Part shown: one piece after another, positions 47,001-62,000 of the stretch
How positions within the stretch are numbered: position 1 is the stretch's first letter
Layout: each line of letters starts with the position of its first letter
From: Ypsolopha sequella
Taxonomy: Eukaryota > Arthropoda > Insecta > Lepidoptera > Ypsolophidae
Assembly: GCA_934047225.1 (NCBI GenBank)
Contig: CAKOHE010000009.1
Coordinates: 214,001-278,000, forward strand
Direction: 5' to 3'
DNA: 64,000 nt
Position numbers and translations under genes: made by a program
The notes under the pieces: model-generated
Told to the model about the DNA's origin: nothing
The model's input: only the letters and a program-made list of their open reading frames with translations
Database searches by the model: none

Positions 47001-50000
47001 GGCCGGCCCTATACAACTTCATACATTTGTTCTCTCCGCCGGCGCCGTCGCAAGAAGAAACGCTTGGCGCGCCTCTCGAAGCCTGAAGCTATGGCCGACC
47101 GGTAAGTGGTTATTTTGTGATCTAGGGGTTATTTTTATTTGATCGCAGGAATAAGCTCTTCAAATATGATTACACCTTTCTGTTACACGTTGTATATGTA
47201 TATCGTGAGCAGCGTAAAGTATGAAATCGATAATCTTTCACTAAAAGTCAAAAATAAGTGCGGCGATGAGCGAGCGGAGCGGAGAGCGTACTAGGGTTAC
47301 ATGTAAATACATTTGCGGAGCCGAGCGAAGCAAGGCTAGGAGGGGATAAATAAATGAGAGAATTATTTATAATTTCCGGGCAATGTGAATAATGACAACT
47401 ATCACTGTGTCTGGTCATGAATATTGCTATGTGATTTTTGAGCAATTTGATAATATAGGTACAGTATCAGGCCATTTGAAGGTCACATCGTGCTTTAAAA
47501 AGAGATACTCGGCTAGCTTCGGCTTTGTAGAGCGTCATCTCTGTCACTCTTGTCAACCCGGTCGTTTAGTTTAGATACTGGACTGTTAGTGTTTCGTGTG
47601 ACAGAGATGATGCTCTACAAAGCCGAAGGTAGCCGAGTATCTCTTTTTATAGCACAATGCGACCTTCAAATGGCCTGGTACTGTACTATTAAAGTTTAAC
47701 AACAAATATAAGTGCGACGACGAGCGCAGTGCGAAGGAGCGTGTCAAGTTGCATGTAATCATAAATTCGTGAGCCAAGCGAAGCGGAGTGGGGTGGGGGA
47801 GCCCTGTAGTTTTCTACAGAAACTTAATTTGTAGGAATAAAATTGAGAGATTTTGTTGTCGATTCGGTGTAGCACATCTTAACTTATTTGACAGGACTAA
47901 ACCTAATTTAAGCGTTCTGTCCTTGTCTTTTCGATAAAGAAAGAAAATGACAACACGCTTAAAATAAAGTTAGTTCTGTCAAATAAGTAAAGTCGTGTTA
48001 ACGGCACATTTATGTTGTTTATTATTTATTATTAAATAGAAGTAATATTAATTTAATATTGTTTCTGTATAAGTATTAATGTGCACAATATGAATATCTT
48101 ATTTGTAAATATCACCCCTGGTTTGCTGGAAGAAATCTCATTATTGAGATAAAGCACGCCATTGTGCACAACTTTTATCATGTAGATTTATTTATTTATT
48201 TATTTATTAATACACATGGATACATTACAGACACAAGTCCAATGCGTATACATGGAAAACAGAAACAAATTTTAATACACTAAAAAACAAAATATACATA
48301 CACTTAGAATAAAAATGGTTACTGCTCCAAGTATTTCACCACACATGTGTGGATTTGGGTCAGTGATGCAGAGAAAATATCCATCTCTGGTTGATCTCTA
48401 GCCATACCGTTGAGTAAACGAAGCACGCGGCTGAGAGGGGCCTTGTTCACGAGGTTAGTGCGCGCCCCCGGACACTGGAACAGTCTATGACTGCGCGCGC
48501 GCGTGTACTGATCCGGCACCCATAGATATATCAGTGCCAGCAACGATGGGACATGAGTCAAACCTCTTAGAATTTTTACCATAAACATAGCCATTGTGGA
48601 ATCCCTTCTTAGCTCTAAGCTGTTATACCCTAACGTGCCCAATAGGAACATCGTTGGGTATAAAAAGGGATAATACTTAAAGGTACGTTTGTATAAATTA
48701 CGAAGGAAGAGTTTTTGGACTTTTTCGATCGTAAGTACATGTTTAGCCTCGTATGGAGTCCAGATCGTCGAATTAAACTCCAGCCTACTCCTAACGTAAG
48801 AGTTAAACAAAGTACGAAACGTGCGAGGGTCTTTAAAATCCATTGATAACCTCAACACCCATCCAAGAGCCTTCCTCGCTTTCTTACTCAACTCTTCAAT
48901 ATAGTAGCTGTACTTCAAGTCAGCAGTAAATAGTACACCAAGATCCTTAACAAAATCCAGCGCACGCGGTAGCGGTGAACCAGCGAGCTTGTAAGGAAAA
49001 TGGAGAGGATCACGCTTTCGGTGAAAAGTAAATACAAACGACTTATCGACGTTCAGCTCTAAGCAGTTTTTGACACTCCACGAGTGCACTGCATCAATTT
49101 CACGCTGAAAACGTCGACATTCATCGATAGTATTTAGTGACGCAACCAATTTAACATCGTCCGCAAAAATTAATATCATGAAGTCATCAGATATTAATTT
49201 GGGGAGATCATTAATAAATATTAAAAATTCCAACGGACCCAAATTACTGCCCTGACTTATTCCTGACCTAGTGTAATAACGCTTCGAGATACAGCCGCCA
49301 TATTGAACATACTGCATCCTGTCCGACAGATAGCTGGCAAAAAGATGCAGCAGTTGTGGTGTAAAGCCAATAGCAGGCATTTTGCGGAGCAACACATCGT
49401 TGTCGACACGGTCGAAGGCCTTGCGAAAGTCGAAGTAGGCTACATCAACTTGCTTTTTATTATCAACTTCTGTAGAAGCATGCTGGACGAAGGACAATAA
49501 ATTAGTTGCTGTAGACCGACCTGGCAAAAATCCATGCTGAGCGTCACATAACCAGGGTGATACCTGGTTTAATATACGACGGTACAGAATGGATTCAAAT
49601 ACCTTTGCGTGTGGTGATAGTGTAGCGATTGCTCTGTAGTCGCAAACATTGGATTTCGATCCCGATTTAAATACCGGAATGACCTTTGATAACTTCCAGG
49701 AGGCAGGATAAGTTGATTGCGCTAAGATCGAATTATATATAAATAGTAACGGGGCATAGAGCACCTCGCGACAATCCCTCAGAACATAAGGCGGGCAGCC
49801 ATCTGGACCGCATGAAAATTTGGGCTTCAACCGCTTTAACGCCATCAGTAGCTCCGTCTGACTTATTACGCCGACGTGCACCCGAGCCGCCGGGTTCCCT
49901 CCTGACTCAGACGAAAGGGTCTCCTGGACCGAAAGCTTAGGGACATTATTTAAAAACACACCTTTGAAATTATTAGCGAAAGCTTCTGTAACTACCGCAG

Positions 50001-53000
50001 GGGGGTCGTCAAAATCACTTTCTCCATTGCCAGCACGTTTGTTTTTTATGTAGGTCCAAAACTCATTAGGATTATTATTTATATTTGTCTCCATTTTATT
50101 TATGTACCGCTGAAAAGCTACCTTAATTTTTGACTTGATTAATTTTCTATAATGACAAAAAATCATAAAAAAACCTGTAGTCTTGTGAGTTTTATAAAGT
50201 TTTAGGTAATAAAATTTAGACTTTATATCACGTATAATCTCAGCAGTGTACCAAACGGGATACGAATACTGTTCATCGGCAGTAATGTGCTTTTTCCTAG
50301 GAACACAGCCATGCATGGATTGTTCCATTCTCTCGTAAAAAAACTCAACTGCACTATCAACGTCACTAAGTTCGTAAATTGGTGACCAGTCAATAGACTG
50401 CAATCTAGAGTACAGTTGATGGAAGTCAGCCTTCCTAAAGTTCCAGTCGTTGCTGTCACTAGCATCCCCACAGGCGACCGGAACCGGACGCCGCGCGCAC
50501 GCCAACGTCACGTCAATCCAAAGCGGCGGGTGCTCGCGCTCGCCGCGCGGGGTGGGGGGCACAACGCCCGCCACAGCCGCGCACACGCTTACACGACCCA
50601 CGTCCATGTCGCTGAGCACGAGATCCAAGTACCGCCCTAACCCGTTCTCTACTGTATTATGTTGGTGCAATCCAACACGTGCGGTGAAATACTCGTAGTG
50701 ATCACATTAAGTTTTCTGTGTGCATTAACAATAAAAAAAATAAACTGTTAGATTAAGACTGTACATGAGCCTAGAGCATGAACAACGCCAGACTTTCGAG
50801 GATTCGTTTGAAGAAATTCGGACTCTCTTTGTATTGAAAAACATATATTTGATTTATTGATCTTTTATCTAGGGATTTTATTTATAAACAATGTATTAAG
50901 ATTTATACTTTTATCAAAAAAAATGTTTTCCCTGTTTTTTTTTTGTTTTCAAACGTTCGTTTCAAGAACGCGGTTAAGAGATCAACTTGATTTTTTTTCT
51001 CATATAATAGGTAGCAGAAATATGAAGGGATTCTACTTAAATCCAATATTTTTTATACTTCAGTATTAGCTAAAAACACACTAATTTGTTCTTTCGCTGC
51101 GTGTTCATTCATGAGCTAATGAGCCTACACAACATATAATCGCCTCGAACAAAAGCAAATAAGGTCTTTGCCATTGGACTTATTGTGCTGGACGGGTAAT
51201 AAAAAAAGTTGCTAGGGTGGGCCATACTCTTAAACTATTACATTACTTTAGAATTTTGTTTGTACGGAGATGGTAGAAAACACAAATAGTACTTACGAGT
51301 GAAAACACTTAATGTGTTTCTGATATTTCAAACTGTTACTGAACACTCTGTTGCACGCTTCGCATTTGCAAGTTTTCCCATCGTGCTCTTCCATGTGAGC
51401 TTTCAGAACGCCTAGCTGAAATAACAATAATAATAAATAATCGTCTTACATCTGGTCGCTTGGTGCTCATTATGGCCCTGGGCTAAACAGACAACACCGA
51501 CTTACAGACAGACCAAACTTATACAAAAAAAAAACATAACAAACACCTGACAGATGTTGAAAGGGAGCGCAGGGCTTTGTGTGTTCGCTGCAATATGTTG
51601 GCTCGTAGGTTTGCTAGGTATACAAAGGAAGTGAAAGTCATGCTCTTCAAGGCATTCTGCCAGTCTTTGCACACCAGTAGTCTGTGGACCGGATATACGC
51701 AGGGAGCATACAATGCCCTGCGCGTGCAATATAACAATGCGTTTAGGGTGTTGTTGAGGCTGAGGCGCTTTTGTAGCGCTTCCGGCATTCATGCCAAGCA
51801 TTCAAGACGGCTTCCATGCCGTAGTAAGAAAAAGGTGTGCGTCTCTGTTGGAGCGCGTGCGTTCCAGCTCCAACAGCTTGCTCAGCACGTTTGTAGACAG
51901 GTGGGACTCTCCGATTCTACGACACTGGATTCGATTGCATGTCCATGCGTAGTGGGGCGTGGAATCATGCTTCTATACATGTAAGCTGTATTAGCATAAG
52001 TTACAAACAATAGCATAAGTTGTTTTATTATATGGATCTTTGATCTGAAATAAATACATTTGATTTGAATGACGTCATCCGCCGGGCCCTTGCCAGCGCT
52101 TACGTACCAGCCACATTAGAACCAAAAGGCATAATTCGCACCGATGGGATGACGCTCTTGGCATGGAAAAATGGTAGATCGCTTGTATGGGATGCGACTT
52201 GCGTGGACACTCTCGCCCCGTCCCACTTACGAGCGACCTCAGCCAAGGCTGGCGCGGCTGCGGAGTCGGCTGAAAACCGACATATTTGCGCCGTTCGGTA
52301 TTGAAACTCTTGGACCATGGGGCCCGGCCGCATGGCAACTTTTTAAAGAATCGTCGGCACGCCTGGTCGACGCCTCTGGTGACCCAAGGACCGGAGCTTA
52401 CCTCGGTCAGAGGATCAGTTTAGGGATCCAACGAGGTAACGCTGCCAGCGTCTTGGGTACCCTCCCCAACGGCGACGACTTAAAAAATATTTTTTATTTA
52501 ATATAGGCATTATATTTGTTAGTAATTTTTAATTGAGATTTAGTTTAGTTTGATATCTCCAACACTGTATTTTAGTTTATGTATGTTTAGTTTTTAATTA
52601 TATTAAATTTATTTCATAAATAAATAATCATTCTAGACTCAAATTAAAACACACACATAATCTAACATTCTCTCTCAATTCACCACACAAATCCTCCCCA
52701 CACACACACAAACACCTTCTATCTCTATTCGACCCACATACACATTCTCACTTCAATCAAAAAATTTAGTTTGTAAGAAAGTAGTTTTGCCTTTTTTAAT
52801 ATATATATATTAAATCCGGCGTAAAGTGTTTCGAACAAATATGACTGCTTTTTTTAATTGCCCAATTTGGTCTAATTATTCGTCTAAGCCATTCACTTTT
52901 TAAATCTTCCCTTTTTGGAAATCTGTAACAAAAAAATATAGCGATATTAAGCATTATTTTTCTTTTAACTCGCGCTGCAATTAATCTGCGGTATTATCCT

Positions 53001-56000
53001 TTAAGCATAGCTGCCGCGGGAACCAATGTTCGATAGTTTGCCACACAGACTTTAGTACATCACTATGCGAAAAAACACAACCTCTAATAGTCGGCAGAAA
53101 ATCCATATAAAACAGGCAAATATCGGTGTAGAATTGAACACGAGTATGATTTACAAGAACTACTATTATTGTTACTGAGTTTTAGGTATGATCCTGCAAC
53201 TTATTAACATAAAAACTATCAGAACTCACCGATGAAATGATATTGCTTCATTGTTGTTTTCTTTTCTTCCTGTATGCGATTTGTATTTTATTATTATTAT
53301 AATTTTTTTTTTTTGTTATATTATTTATATATTTATTTTTATATAAGTACATAATGTATATTATTTATATAGTATTCATTACCCTTCTTATTTTTGGGCA
53401 CTACCCTACATTTTCCACAACGCCCCGGGTTAACTGGAAGAAAAGGCTTTATAGCGTTAAGTTCGCCTCTGTACACTGACATTGTTATTGTGCAATAAAG
53501 AATTTTTATTATTATTATTATTACAGCCTTCAATCGCACAAGACATTTTATAACAATGTTAAAAAAACAATCAACATAAACAATAATAAATCACACTTTC
53601 ACGAATATTGAGAGGAAGAGCATCAAAATATTTAATTTCTCTCGGTGAAGCTGTAAACTTTGTAGCTGATGCCACTAAATTAAGATGTGATGCACGCAAC
53701 TAACGATATTACAACACAACGATACAATGATGAGTCATATTTAATTTGATGGTATTATAATTTTTAAAATACATCCAAATTACATCCGTCTGACATTTGT
53801 TTGGTACAATCTAGTGACACACCAGGAAAAAATATAAAGTAAGTGCGGTCCGTCGTTTCATTCACTCGTACACAGGAGTAATTTACGTTAGATGAGTACA
53901 ATGGCTAATGCCCAGTTCTTATTTTAGCCAGGCGTCTATTTGTATTCCTTATTCTGAGGTCAACCCTCACCTTCGGTTGCGCCTCGGCTCGGGTAGACAT
54001 TTGTCGGAATTCTTTGCAATGACAGGCTTTCCGCACTCGTAATGAAATATACTATTTGTTACTCAACTTTCATTCACCCTCTCTACATGTTCAAACCACC
54101 AAGCATTCCTTTTTCTATTCTAGTCACTGAATCTTCTTTTAGGCCGCAACGACCCCGTATGTTGATATTTTTTATATTAAATTTAATATTAAATCATGCC
54201 GACCAAATTTGCGACACACTGAAGAAGGGCAATGTCAAAATTAAATAGAAGAGCTTGTATGACTAGGGTGTGGAGGAAGAGGCGAAAGAGGTATGTCTGG
54301 ACCGTAGCAGATAGAAATCTGTTGTCACTGCCTACCCCTCTGGGAGACAGCCGTGAGTATATGTAGGTAAAGAGTATTTATGTTATGTTAAAATAATGTA
54401 CCACCCGCAGTAAATTGTGAGATATCATCAGACTAATTAGAAAACTTACTAAATCAATACTAATTAATACTAAATTACTAAATAACTAAATTACTGAACA
54501 ATCAGTAATTTCAAAGTCAAATAGAATTTTCAAATATCGTCTAAAATTTCAAAAAAAAAAAAATAAGCAATATAGTTCGAACTGAACCTTTATCTAGGTC
54601 TTCCACGCATGTGTTACACGATAAGATAAACTTTGCTCGATAGAAATAATTCACGAACACAGCATGTAATAAGACCTTTCAAATCATGCCATTTCCATAA
54701 TTCCGCTCTTTTATTAACGAAACATATCTGGTAATATTGCTCTTTAAAGTTTCTAGGTCGACCACGTAAGTGGGTTTTAATAAACATATCCCTTATTTTT
54801 AAACAATTTAAAAACCGATAAAAACAACGAAAAAGTACAAAAGTGTGGTTATTTTCTTTACTCCTTACACGTAAAGAAAAAGACAGAGTCACTTTTCTGG
54901 GATAAGAGCGCCTTACCGACTATTTATCAGGCGGTAGAGCTGATGCCGGGCTCGACTGTGGAGGTACTACCATCTTACTTGAAGACACCCTCGAAGTAAT
55001 TCAGGGGAGAGTAAGAGGACAGCTCACAGGCTAAAACCAGGAGGCCCACCATGCCTGGGACCGATGGGTGGCGGTATATCCATCCCTAATAGCCGGGCCT
55101 TATATGGAATATACTGGTGACGGGCAGCGGCGTCACTGGGGCGAGGGTTCCGGCACTGCGCTCACCAACCCGCCTGCCCAGCGTGTGTGAGTATGGGCAA
55201 TTCTTCCAGGATGACCGCCGGGAGTGGCAAAGTCCTGGAAAGGCTTATGTCCAGCAGTGAACGAACTAGGCTGATGGATGGATGGGACTCGTACCTTGGA
55301 ACATCTCCGCTGCGCTCGCATTGAGACAATTTATCTTTGTGCTTGTAAATATGTCTGATCACTGCTTTTCTGAAAATGAAACGAATAGTTGTACAGTGGA
55401 GAGCACGGTAACCTTTACACGTTGGACTTTGTACCTATCTTGACTATAGGCGCTAATTCATAGTACTGCAAGTGCATTTTGTTATTATTGGCTATTACTT
55501 CTAAGTGCAATTGTTATAATAATTGTATGTGTACAATAACGAACAAAGAAAAAAACTTAAAATAAGAAACATTTATTGCCAAATACACACAAAAAAGAAA
55601 AAATGAGTACAATCAAATATTAAAATATAAAAAAGTTAAAAACACACTAACAGTTCGTACACAAAATATAAACATTTAAACAGAGCATTTATTTGGACAA
55701 ATGGGAATAACTCAGCATTTGCTGACGCTGTCATACAGTGTGCAGGCAGAGAATATAAAGTAGGGCTGGTTTTCAATAAGAACTGACCTTATAGATAAAT
55801 AGATAGATAGATAGATAAATCATACCGCGCGTTGGTTTCGAAAGGACAATGCATGCAGCTGTAGTGCCATCTATGGCTCCTATTATGGTGGAGCAGCGCC
55901 GAACGAGTTTTGCATCGTAACGTGCACACTTCGCAAACAAAGTTGCCGAACACCTGGAAAAAACTTACATACATTAATCTTCTCTACAACTTCTCAAATG

Positions 56001-59000
56001 AGGGGCTACGAATTTTATAGGGACTAGTCTTTCGAGTTATTTTGTTAACACTTCTTACAGCTCATGTTGACCAGGTCCTCTAAAAAGGCCGCTTTGGAGG
56101 AATGTTTAATGTCAAAATTTGGGAAACTTCTTGTTTGATTTTCAAAAAGTTATTGATGTCATTTTACTGATTAGGTAACGGACTTTCGATATCAGTTCAA
56201 TATTTTTTTGATATCTGTAATAGTTACGGAGTAATCGCCTGGCCACACTTAACGATTACACCCTGTATAGTATTTGTATATCTACCTAATACTTATCACT
56301 TGCTGAACGGTGAAAAATCGTGTATTTGTGCCCGAAGTACGGCTATAGGGGTCACCTCCCATCGCGTTGGGACGTAATAATTATCGGTGAAACGCGGGTG
56401 TACTGACTGTGTACTGTGACTTGCATTTCATAGTTCACACTGGGCAACACCTCTGAAACCCAATCAGGGATTCATGTCGTGGCTATATATATTTTTTTAT
56501 GTGCTCATGTTAAATATTAAAATAATTTAAAATAAATATTTATACATATGACTATTTGAGCTTTTCATTTAGTTTTATACTTGTAAACAAAGAAAATCAC
56601 AATTCAGTTATTTTCGATATCATAAGGTCTTTCAATTGAAATTGAAAGTAATTTAGAAGGTGATTCAGTATCGTTAATACATCACATTCCACTGCAAAGT
56701 ACTTTTTTATGCACGAACTTTTTCTTCACTTGTCCATACAAACTGAGTCAGCTGATCGGACTACTTTGTACTGAGAAGTGAAAAAAAATTCGCGCAAAAA
56801 AAAGTGCTTTGCAGTGGAATGTGATGTATTAACGATACTGAATCACCTCCTAAATTACTTTCCATTTAAATTGAAAGACCTTATATTTTTCGGCTCACTT
56901 TGAAAGAGAACAAAGCTTACTAAGTGCGCCGAAATATACAAGGTGACTTTTTGATCATCGTCCAAATTCATACTGGTGGCTTGGTAAGTGATCAGTATCA
57001 TGCATCAATAACAATTTTGGTGAAATTCGTAAAATGAAATTTCGACTCCCCATAGTGATTCACTCGGGACTGGAACTGAATTTATATGGGAAGCTGAAAT
57101 TTCATTATACGAATTTCACAAAAATTGTTACTGATCCAAGATACTGATCACTTATCAAGCCTCCGGTATGAATTTGGACGATGATCAAAATGTCACCTTG
57201 TATATAGAAAATAACTGAATTGTGATTTTCTTTGTGTTTACGAGTATAAAAATAAATGTAATGAAAGAAAGAAAGAAAATGCGTTTATTCTGAGAGCTAC
57301 ACCATTACAAAATACCAAATACTCTGAATAATAAACAGTTTAAGGGAACCCTGCCACAAGACGGCGGCGATCTGGCCAACATTTTTTACTTAGTTTAATT
57401 TTACTTTAGGAGACATTTTAGTTTTATAGGTAAATTTGTAAGGTTTAATTTTAGTTTTATTTCATGTTATTTAAGTTTTTATGTTTCTGTTAATAAAACA
57501 ACGATATTATAATGATATAATTAACAAAGAGTCAAGGTTAAAACTTGAACACAGACACGAGCAATACAAAGTTTAAGGCTTATACATAGAACTATATAGC
57601 TTGAGGTAGTTTATAAGATGCAGCTAACAAAAAGGTCTCTGACTAAGCAAAATGCCACAGCAGAACTGTGACGCTGATCTTCCGCCAGAGGCCGCGAGTT
57701 GCGACACATGCGATGTAACAAAATTTAATGATAAAATGAAGATTGTCTCTGTGCGACATAAGAAAATTTAAGATTATAATATTTATATCTATTTATTATT
57801 ATAATTTATATATTTATATTTATGTATATTTAAAAAACACATTTAGAGATATATTTCGAACTTTATTGTTCGGCATCGGTCTTGTAAATAATAATAATAA
57901 TAAATAATAATAATCAAATTTAATAATTTACAAACAAGAAAATTCGCTACAAGAAAATGTGTTTTATTGGGTCAATACAAAAAACAAAAAATAAAAATTT
58001 AATACAAAAAAAGAAGAATATATATAAATAAAATAAAAAATACTTACGTGAATAAATTAATAATTTATATATAAAATAATAAATAATTTAAAGTAATTTG
58101 TAATTTATTCACCTCAGCATGCCTCGATATGTTCTTTATACCTATCTTCTTGGTTATACGACATAAAACAAATATCGCACTTGTGTTTGTAGAACTTGTA
58201 CTCAACACACTCTTTTCTTTTTTGCAACTCAGCCAACTGTTGTTCCAAAGTATACTTGTGCTTTTTGAAAACATTTTTGACCTCATGCCTCTTGTAATGA
58301 CTAGTACCCTCGTGTTTTTTCACTTTTTCTTGTTTTTGCTTACATTTGAATTATTTGTCGGATCATGCTTTTTTAGTACCACTTCTTTTTCAATTTCAAT
58401 TTTCAAGAATTTGCTCACATTTGATAAAGGTTCATCATAATCAGTTTCGTCGTCATCTTCAACAGGTGGTTTTTTATCATTTCGTTCATCATCATCACTT
58501 TTGGGTTCAGGTTTAATATTAAGAGTTTTTGCATCAGGAAAGCCTTTAGTAACAAAATAATCATAGTGATCCGGAGGCATATGTCTGACAGTTAAAGATG
58601 AAAACTTTATGTTCACTTTTTCATAAGTCTCCTTTATTTGTTTGTAGGTCACCTGGAAATAAAATTAGTCGTAACTAAAATCCTCAATGACGAAATAATA
58701 CATAAGATTGCTTGGGATATCTCTGATGGATAAAATCCGAAACGAAGATATCCGTCAAAGATCGAAGGTGACCGACATAGCCTGCCGAATCAGTAAGTTG
58801 AAGTGGCAGTGGACTGGCCATATTTGTCGCCGACGTGATAACCGTTGGGGCCGTAAGGAATGGAGACCACGTACAGCAAAGCGTAGGGTAGGCCGCCTTC
58901 GTGCCCGCTGGACTGACGATCTGAAGGACGTTGTGGGTGGCGGCTAGATGAGGATGACTGAGGACCGCCAAGAGTGGCGTGATATTGGGGAGGTCTATGT

Positions 59001-62000
59001 CCAGCAGTGGACGAATACGGGCTGATGGACATAAGATTGATCGTATACTTCGGCATATCATGATCTGCCTCGGCACATTGTAAAGTATGAAATCCAAATC
59101 TTTCACAAAAGGTTAAAAAAAGGTGGGACGATGAAGGAGCGAGGAGCATGTTAGCTTTACATGTAAGTAAATTTGAGGAGCGGAGGGAGGACAAGGGAGC
59201 GGGGCGACCCAGCATGTTTTATGTAGAAAAACAATATACCTAGACAGATCATGATATGCCGACCACCCCAGTGGTTACAGAAAGTGATCTCACAAGCCTA
59301 CCACTGGGCTTCCCTTTGTCATCATCTCCTGTAACAACGCCCGCGAAGACTTGTGTCTTCTTAATAAAACTTTAGAGGCAGAAAAGCTTGACCTTAATTT
59401 CCATTTCTAAATAAGAAGTTCTATAGGGACGAGGTGGTAGAGCTGATGCCGGGCTCGACTGTGAAGGTACCACCATTTTACTTGGAGACCCCCTCGTAGT
59501 AATTTGGGGGAGAGTAAGAGGACAGCTCACAGGCAAAAAACCAGCCACCATGCCTGGCCTTATATGGCACCGCGCTCACCAACCCGCCTGGCCCAGCGTG
59601 TGTGAGTATGGGCAATTCTTCGAGTTTGACCGCCGGGAGTGGCAAAGTCCTGGAAAGGCTTATGTCCAGCAGTGGACGACGTAGGCTGATGGATGGATGG
59701 ATGGATGATAGGGACAATGATCTTTATGCTGAAAAGGAATAAACAATAAAAATGAGAAAAAATTATAATGGAAATGAAGTCTGATTGTTTTTTTTTATTG
59801 CCTGTTAGTTTACAAGTGGATTAAGTTTAAGCTTGGATTTCACTAGCTGGCTGACAGTTGCTTGCCCCATGAGAACAACAAGACAGTGACTGTCGGCCAG
59901 CTGCAGCCAGACAGCTACTTCAAACATTGTTGTTTTACAGTCTACTGACCTTCCCCCACTGAAATCAGTTACTGGGCCAACACTCGCCTACAGTAGAGTC
60001 ACTGAGTGATGGCGCCTATGACGTTTAAATGCCTACAAAGTATCGTAATTATTTATAAGCAAGTGTGAATTAAAAAATGTAATACTTCATTGTTGATAGT
60101 GATGTACTACTTGTTTCGGTTATTATTTTTCGATTTGAATGTTGCTTTATTGTGCAATAGAAATTCGTATAGAAACAAAGATTTTTTTTTTAAAGTTTCT
60201 CATGTTTTATAGGTCGTGTTTGAGGTCGCCAAGTTACGCATAATATTTAATTAAAAACAAAACAATAACGATGTTAAACTAAACGATAATAAATGATAGT
60301 AAAATACTTTTTTCGATTTAGATATTTAAATATCTCTTGGGGGCCCCGGGGCACTACACCGCATAGCCCTCCGATTGCTACGCCACTGGGTTTGGCACAT
60401 TTTCCTTTTGTATCATTATGTTGAATGTTGAATGACGTGTCTAATGTTGAGTAAATTCACATTTGATTTTTATTTTTAACCGAAATTTGAAATGTACCTC
60501 ATCACTAAATGCAGCTGTCATAAGTGCCATCACTCTACATCATGGCTCTACTTTAATGTGGACCCAAGGCAGTGACAGAAGAGATCAGTCAGCACAGTGT
60601 GAATACTGTCAGACTGTTATTATTATTAGCCGTTTTATCTGGCTTCTTTAAACATGTCTGCGCACATTAGTTCCGCCAATATCTTGTTTTAAGCGAAAAG
60701 ACTCATAGGAAGGAAGCTTATTCTTATTACAGTTTTTTATTATTATTTTTTTTTTCCCCCCTATACTTGAATTTTCAAGCGTGAAACTACAAACATAGAA
60801 TATAGTAAACTTCTACATCTATGAGTAAGTACTTACAACAAAATAAATAAAATTTATATACTTAGGTAACAGTAATGAATACCAAATATATATATATTAT
60901 GTATATTAAAAATACATATATATATACCTATATTAAGATTATTACTCTAAGAATTAATTCTTTTTATAATTTAATATTATTTAATTTTATAAATTTACAC
61001 AACGTATATATAAGAGGACTATTTACAAAAGTCATTAAAAAGTTGAAGTTGATGGGACGAGGGATTTGTGAAGGGAGTGAGTCGTATAAAGAGTACTGTA
61101 ATCTTTGACACTCAAAAAACATATGATCTACAGTACCCTCATATAAACCACATTCACAGAGGGAATGATCCCTCACCCTGATTTTTGCCAGGAAAACCGG
61201 AGAACATACATGGCCTAGTCGAAGGCGACAAACAATGGATGTGGACATCTTGTTAGCATCACGATATTTAAAGAACCACGGACGCTGCGGAATATCAGGC
61301 TGAATAGCAGCATAATGTCTGCCTGTGAGTTTCTGGGATTCTTTCCATAACATGGACCAAGTTTTATCTAACTTGGATTTTGCTAGAGGCAGAAGATCAT
61401 GGTGATAAACTACGAGGTGGACAGAAGTACCAATTTCTGCTGCGTCTTTAGCACATGAGTCAGCCATTTCGTTACCTGAAATGCCATGATGACCTGGCAT
61501 CCAAGCAAGAACAATATTAATATTTTGTTCTTTGCACATAAAAAGCGCCTCTCTGATTTTAAGGATTACAGGGAAGCGAGACTTGCTCTTAAAAGGGCTA
61601 GACAAAATTGCTTGGAGACAACTCAAAGAATCTGAAAATATAATTGTGTTATTGAGTTTATGAGAATTTGAATATGAGATTGCTTCCAAAATTGCAATTG
61701 CTTCCCCATTGAAAACAGAGGCTTCAGGGGGACATTTGAAGTTGAGAATAATGTTATATTTGGGAATCCATACTGGGGCTCCAACATTATTTTCGACGGA
61801 TACCTTGGACGCATCAGTGAACATAGTAAGCCAACCCTGCCAGTCTTTTACTAGAACGTAATTAAAGGATTTATTAGCCATAGTCGAGCCTTTTTCTGTG
61901 CCAAAATTAGAAATGATAGACAGTTCCATAATTAAGGCTTTGAACGGAATATGGAATGGGGGATTGATTTGTAATTTAACAGTCGGATGATTAATTTTAG

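Noticed and set aside
46681..47142. Overlapping GC-rich ORFs as a host gene
   Set aside because: Open frames in several phases are expected in GC-rich DNA, and the block lies inside a transposon with 8-bp duplications. Reported as a finding but not called as a gene.
58790..59215. Minus-strand ORFs of about 140 residues
   Set aside because: Antisense of the RTE C-terminal domain on the plus strand.
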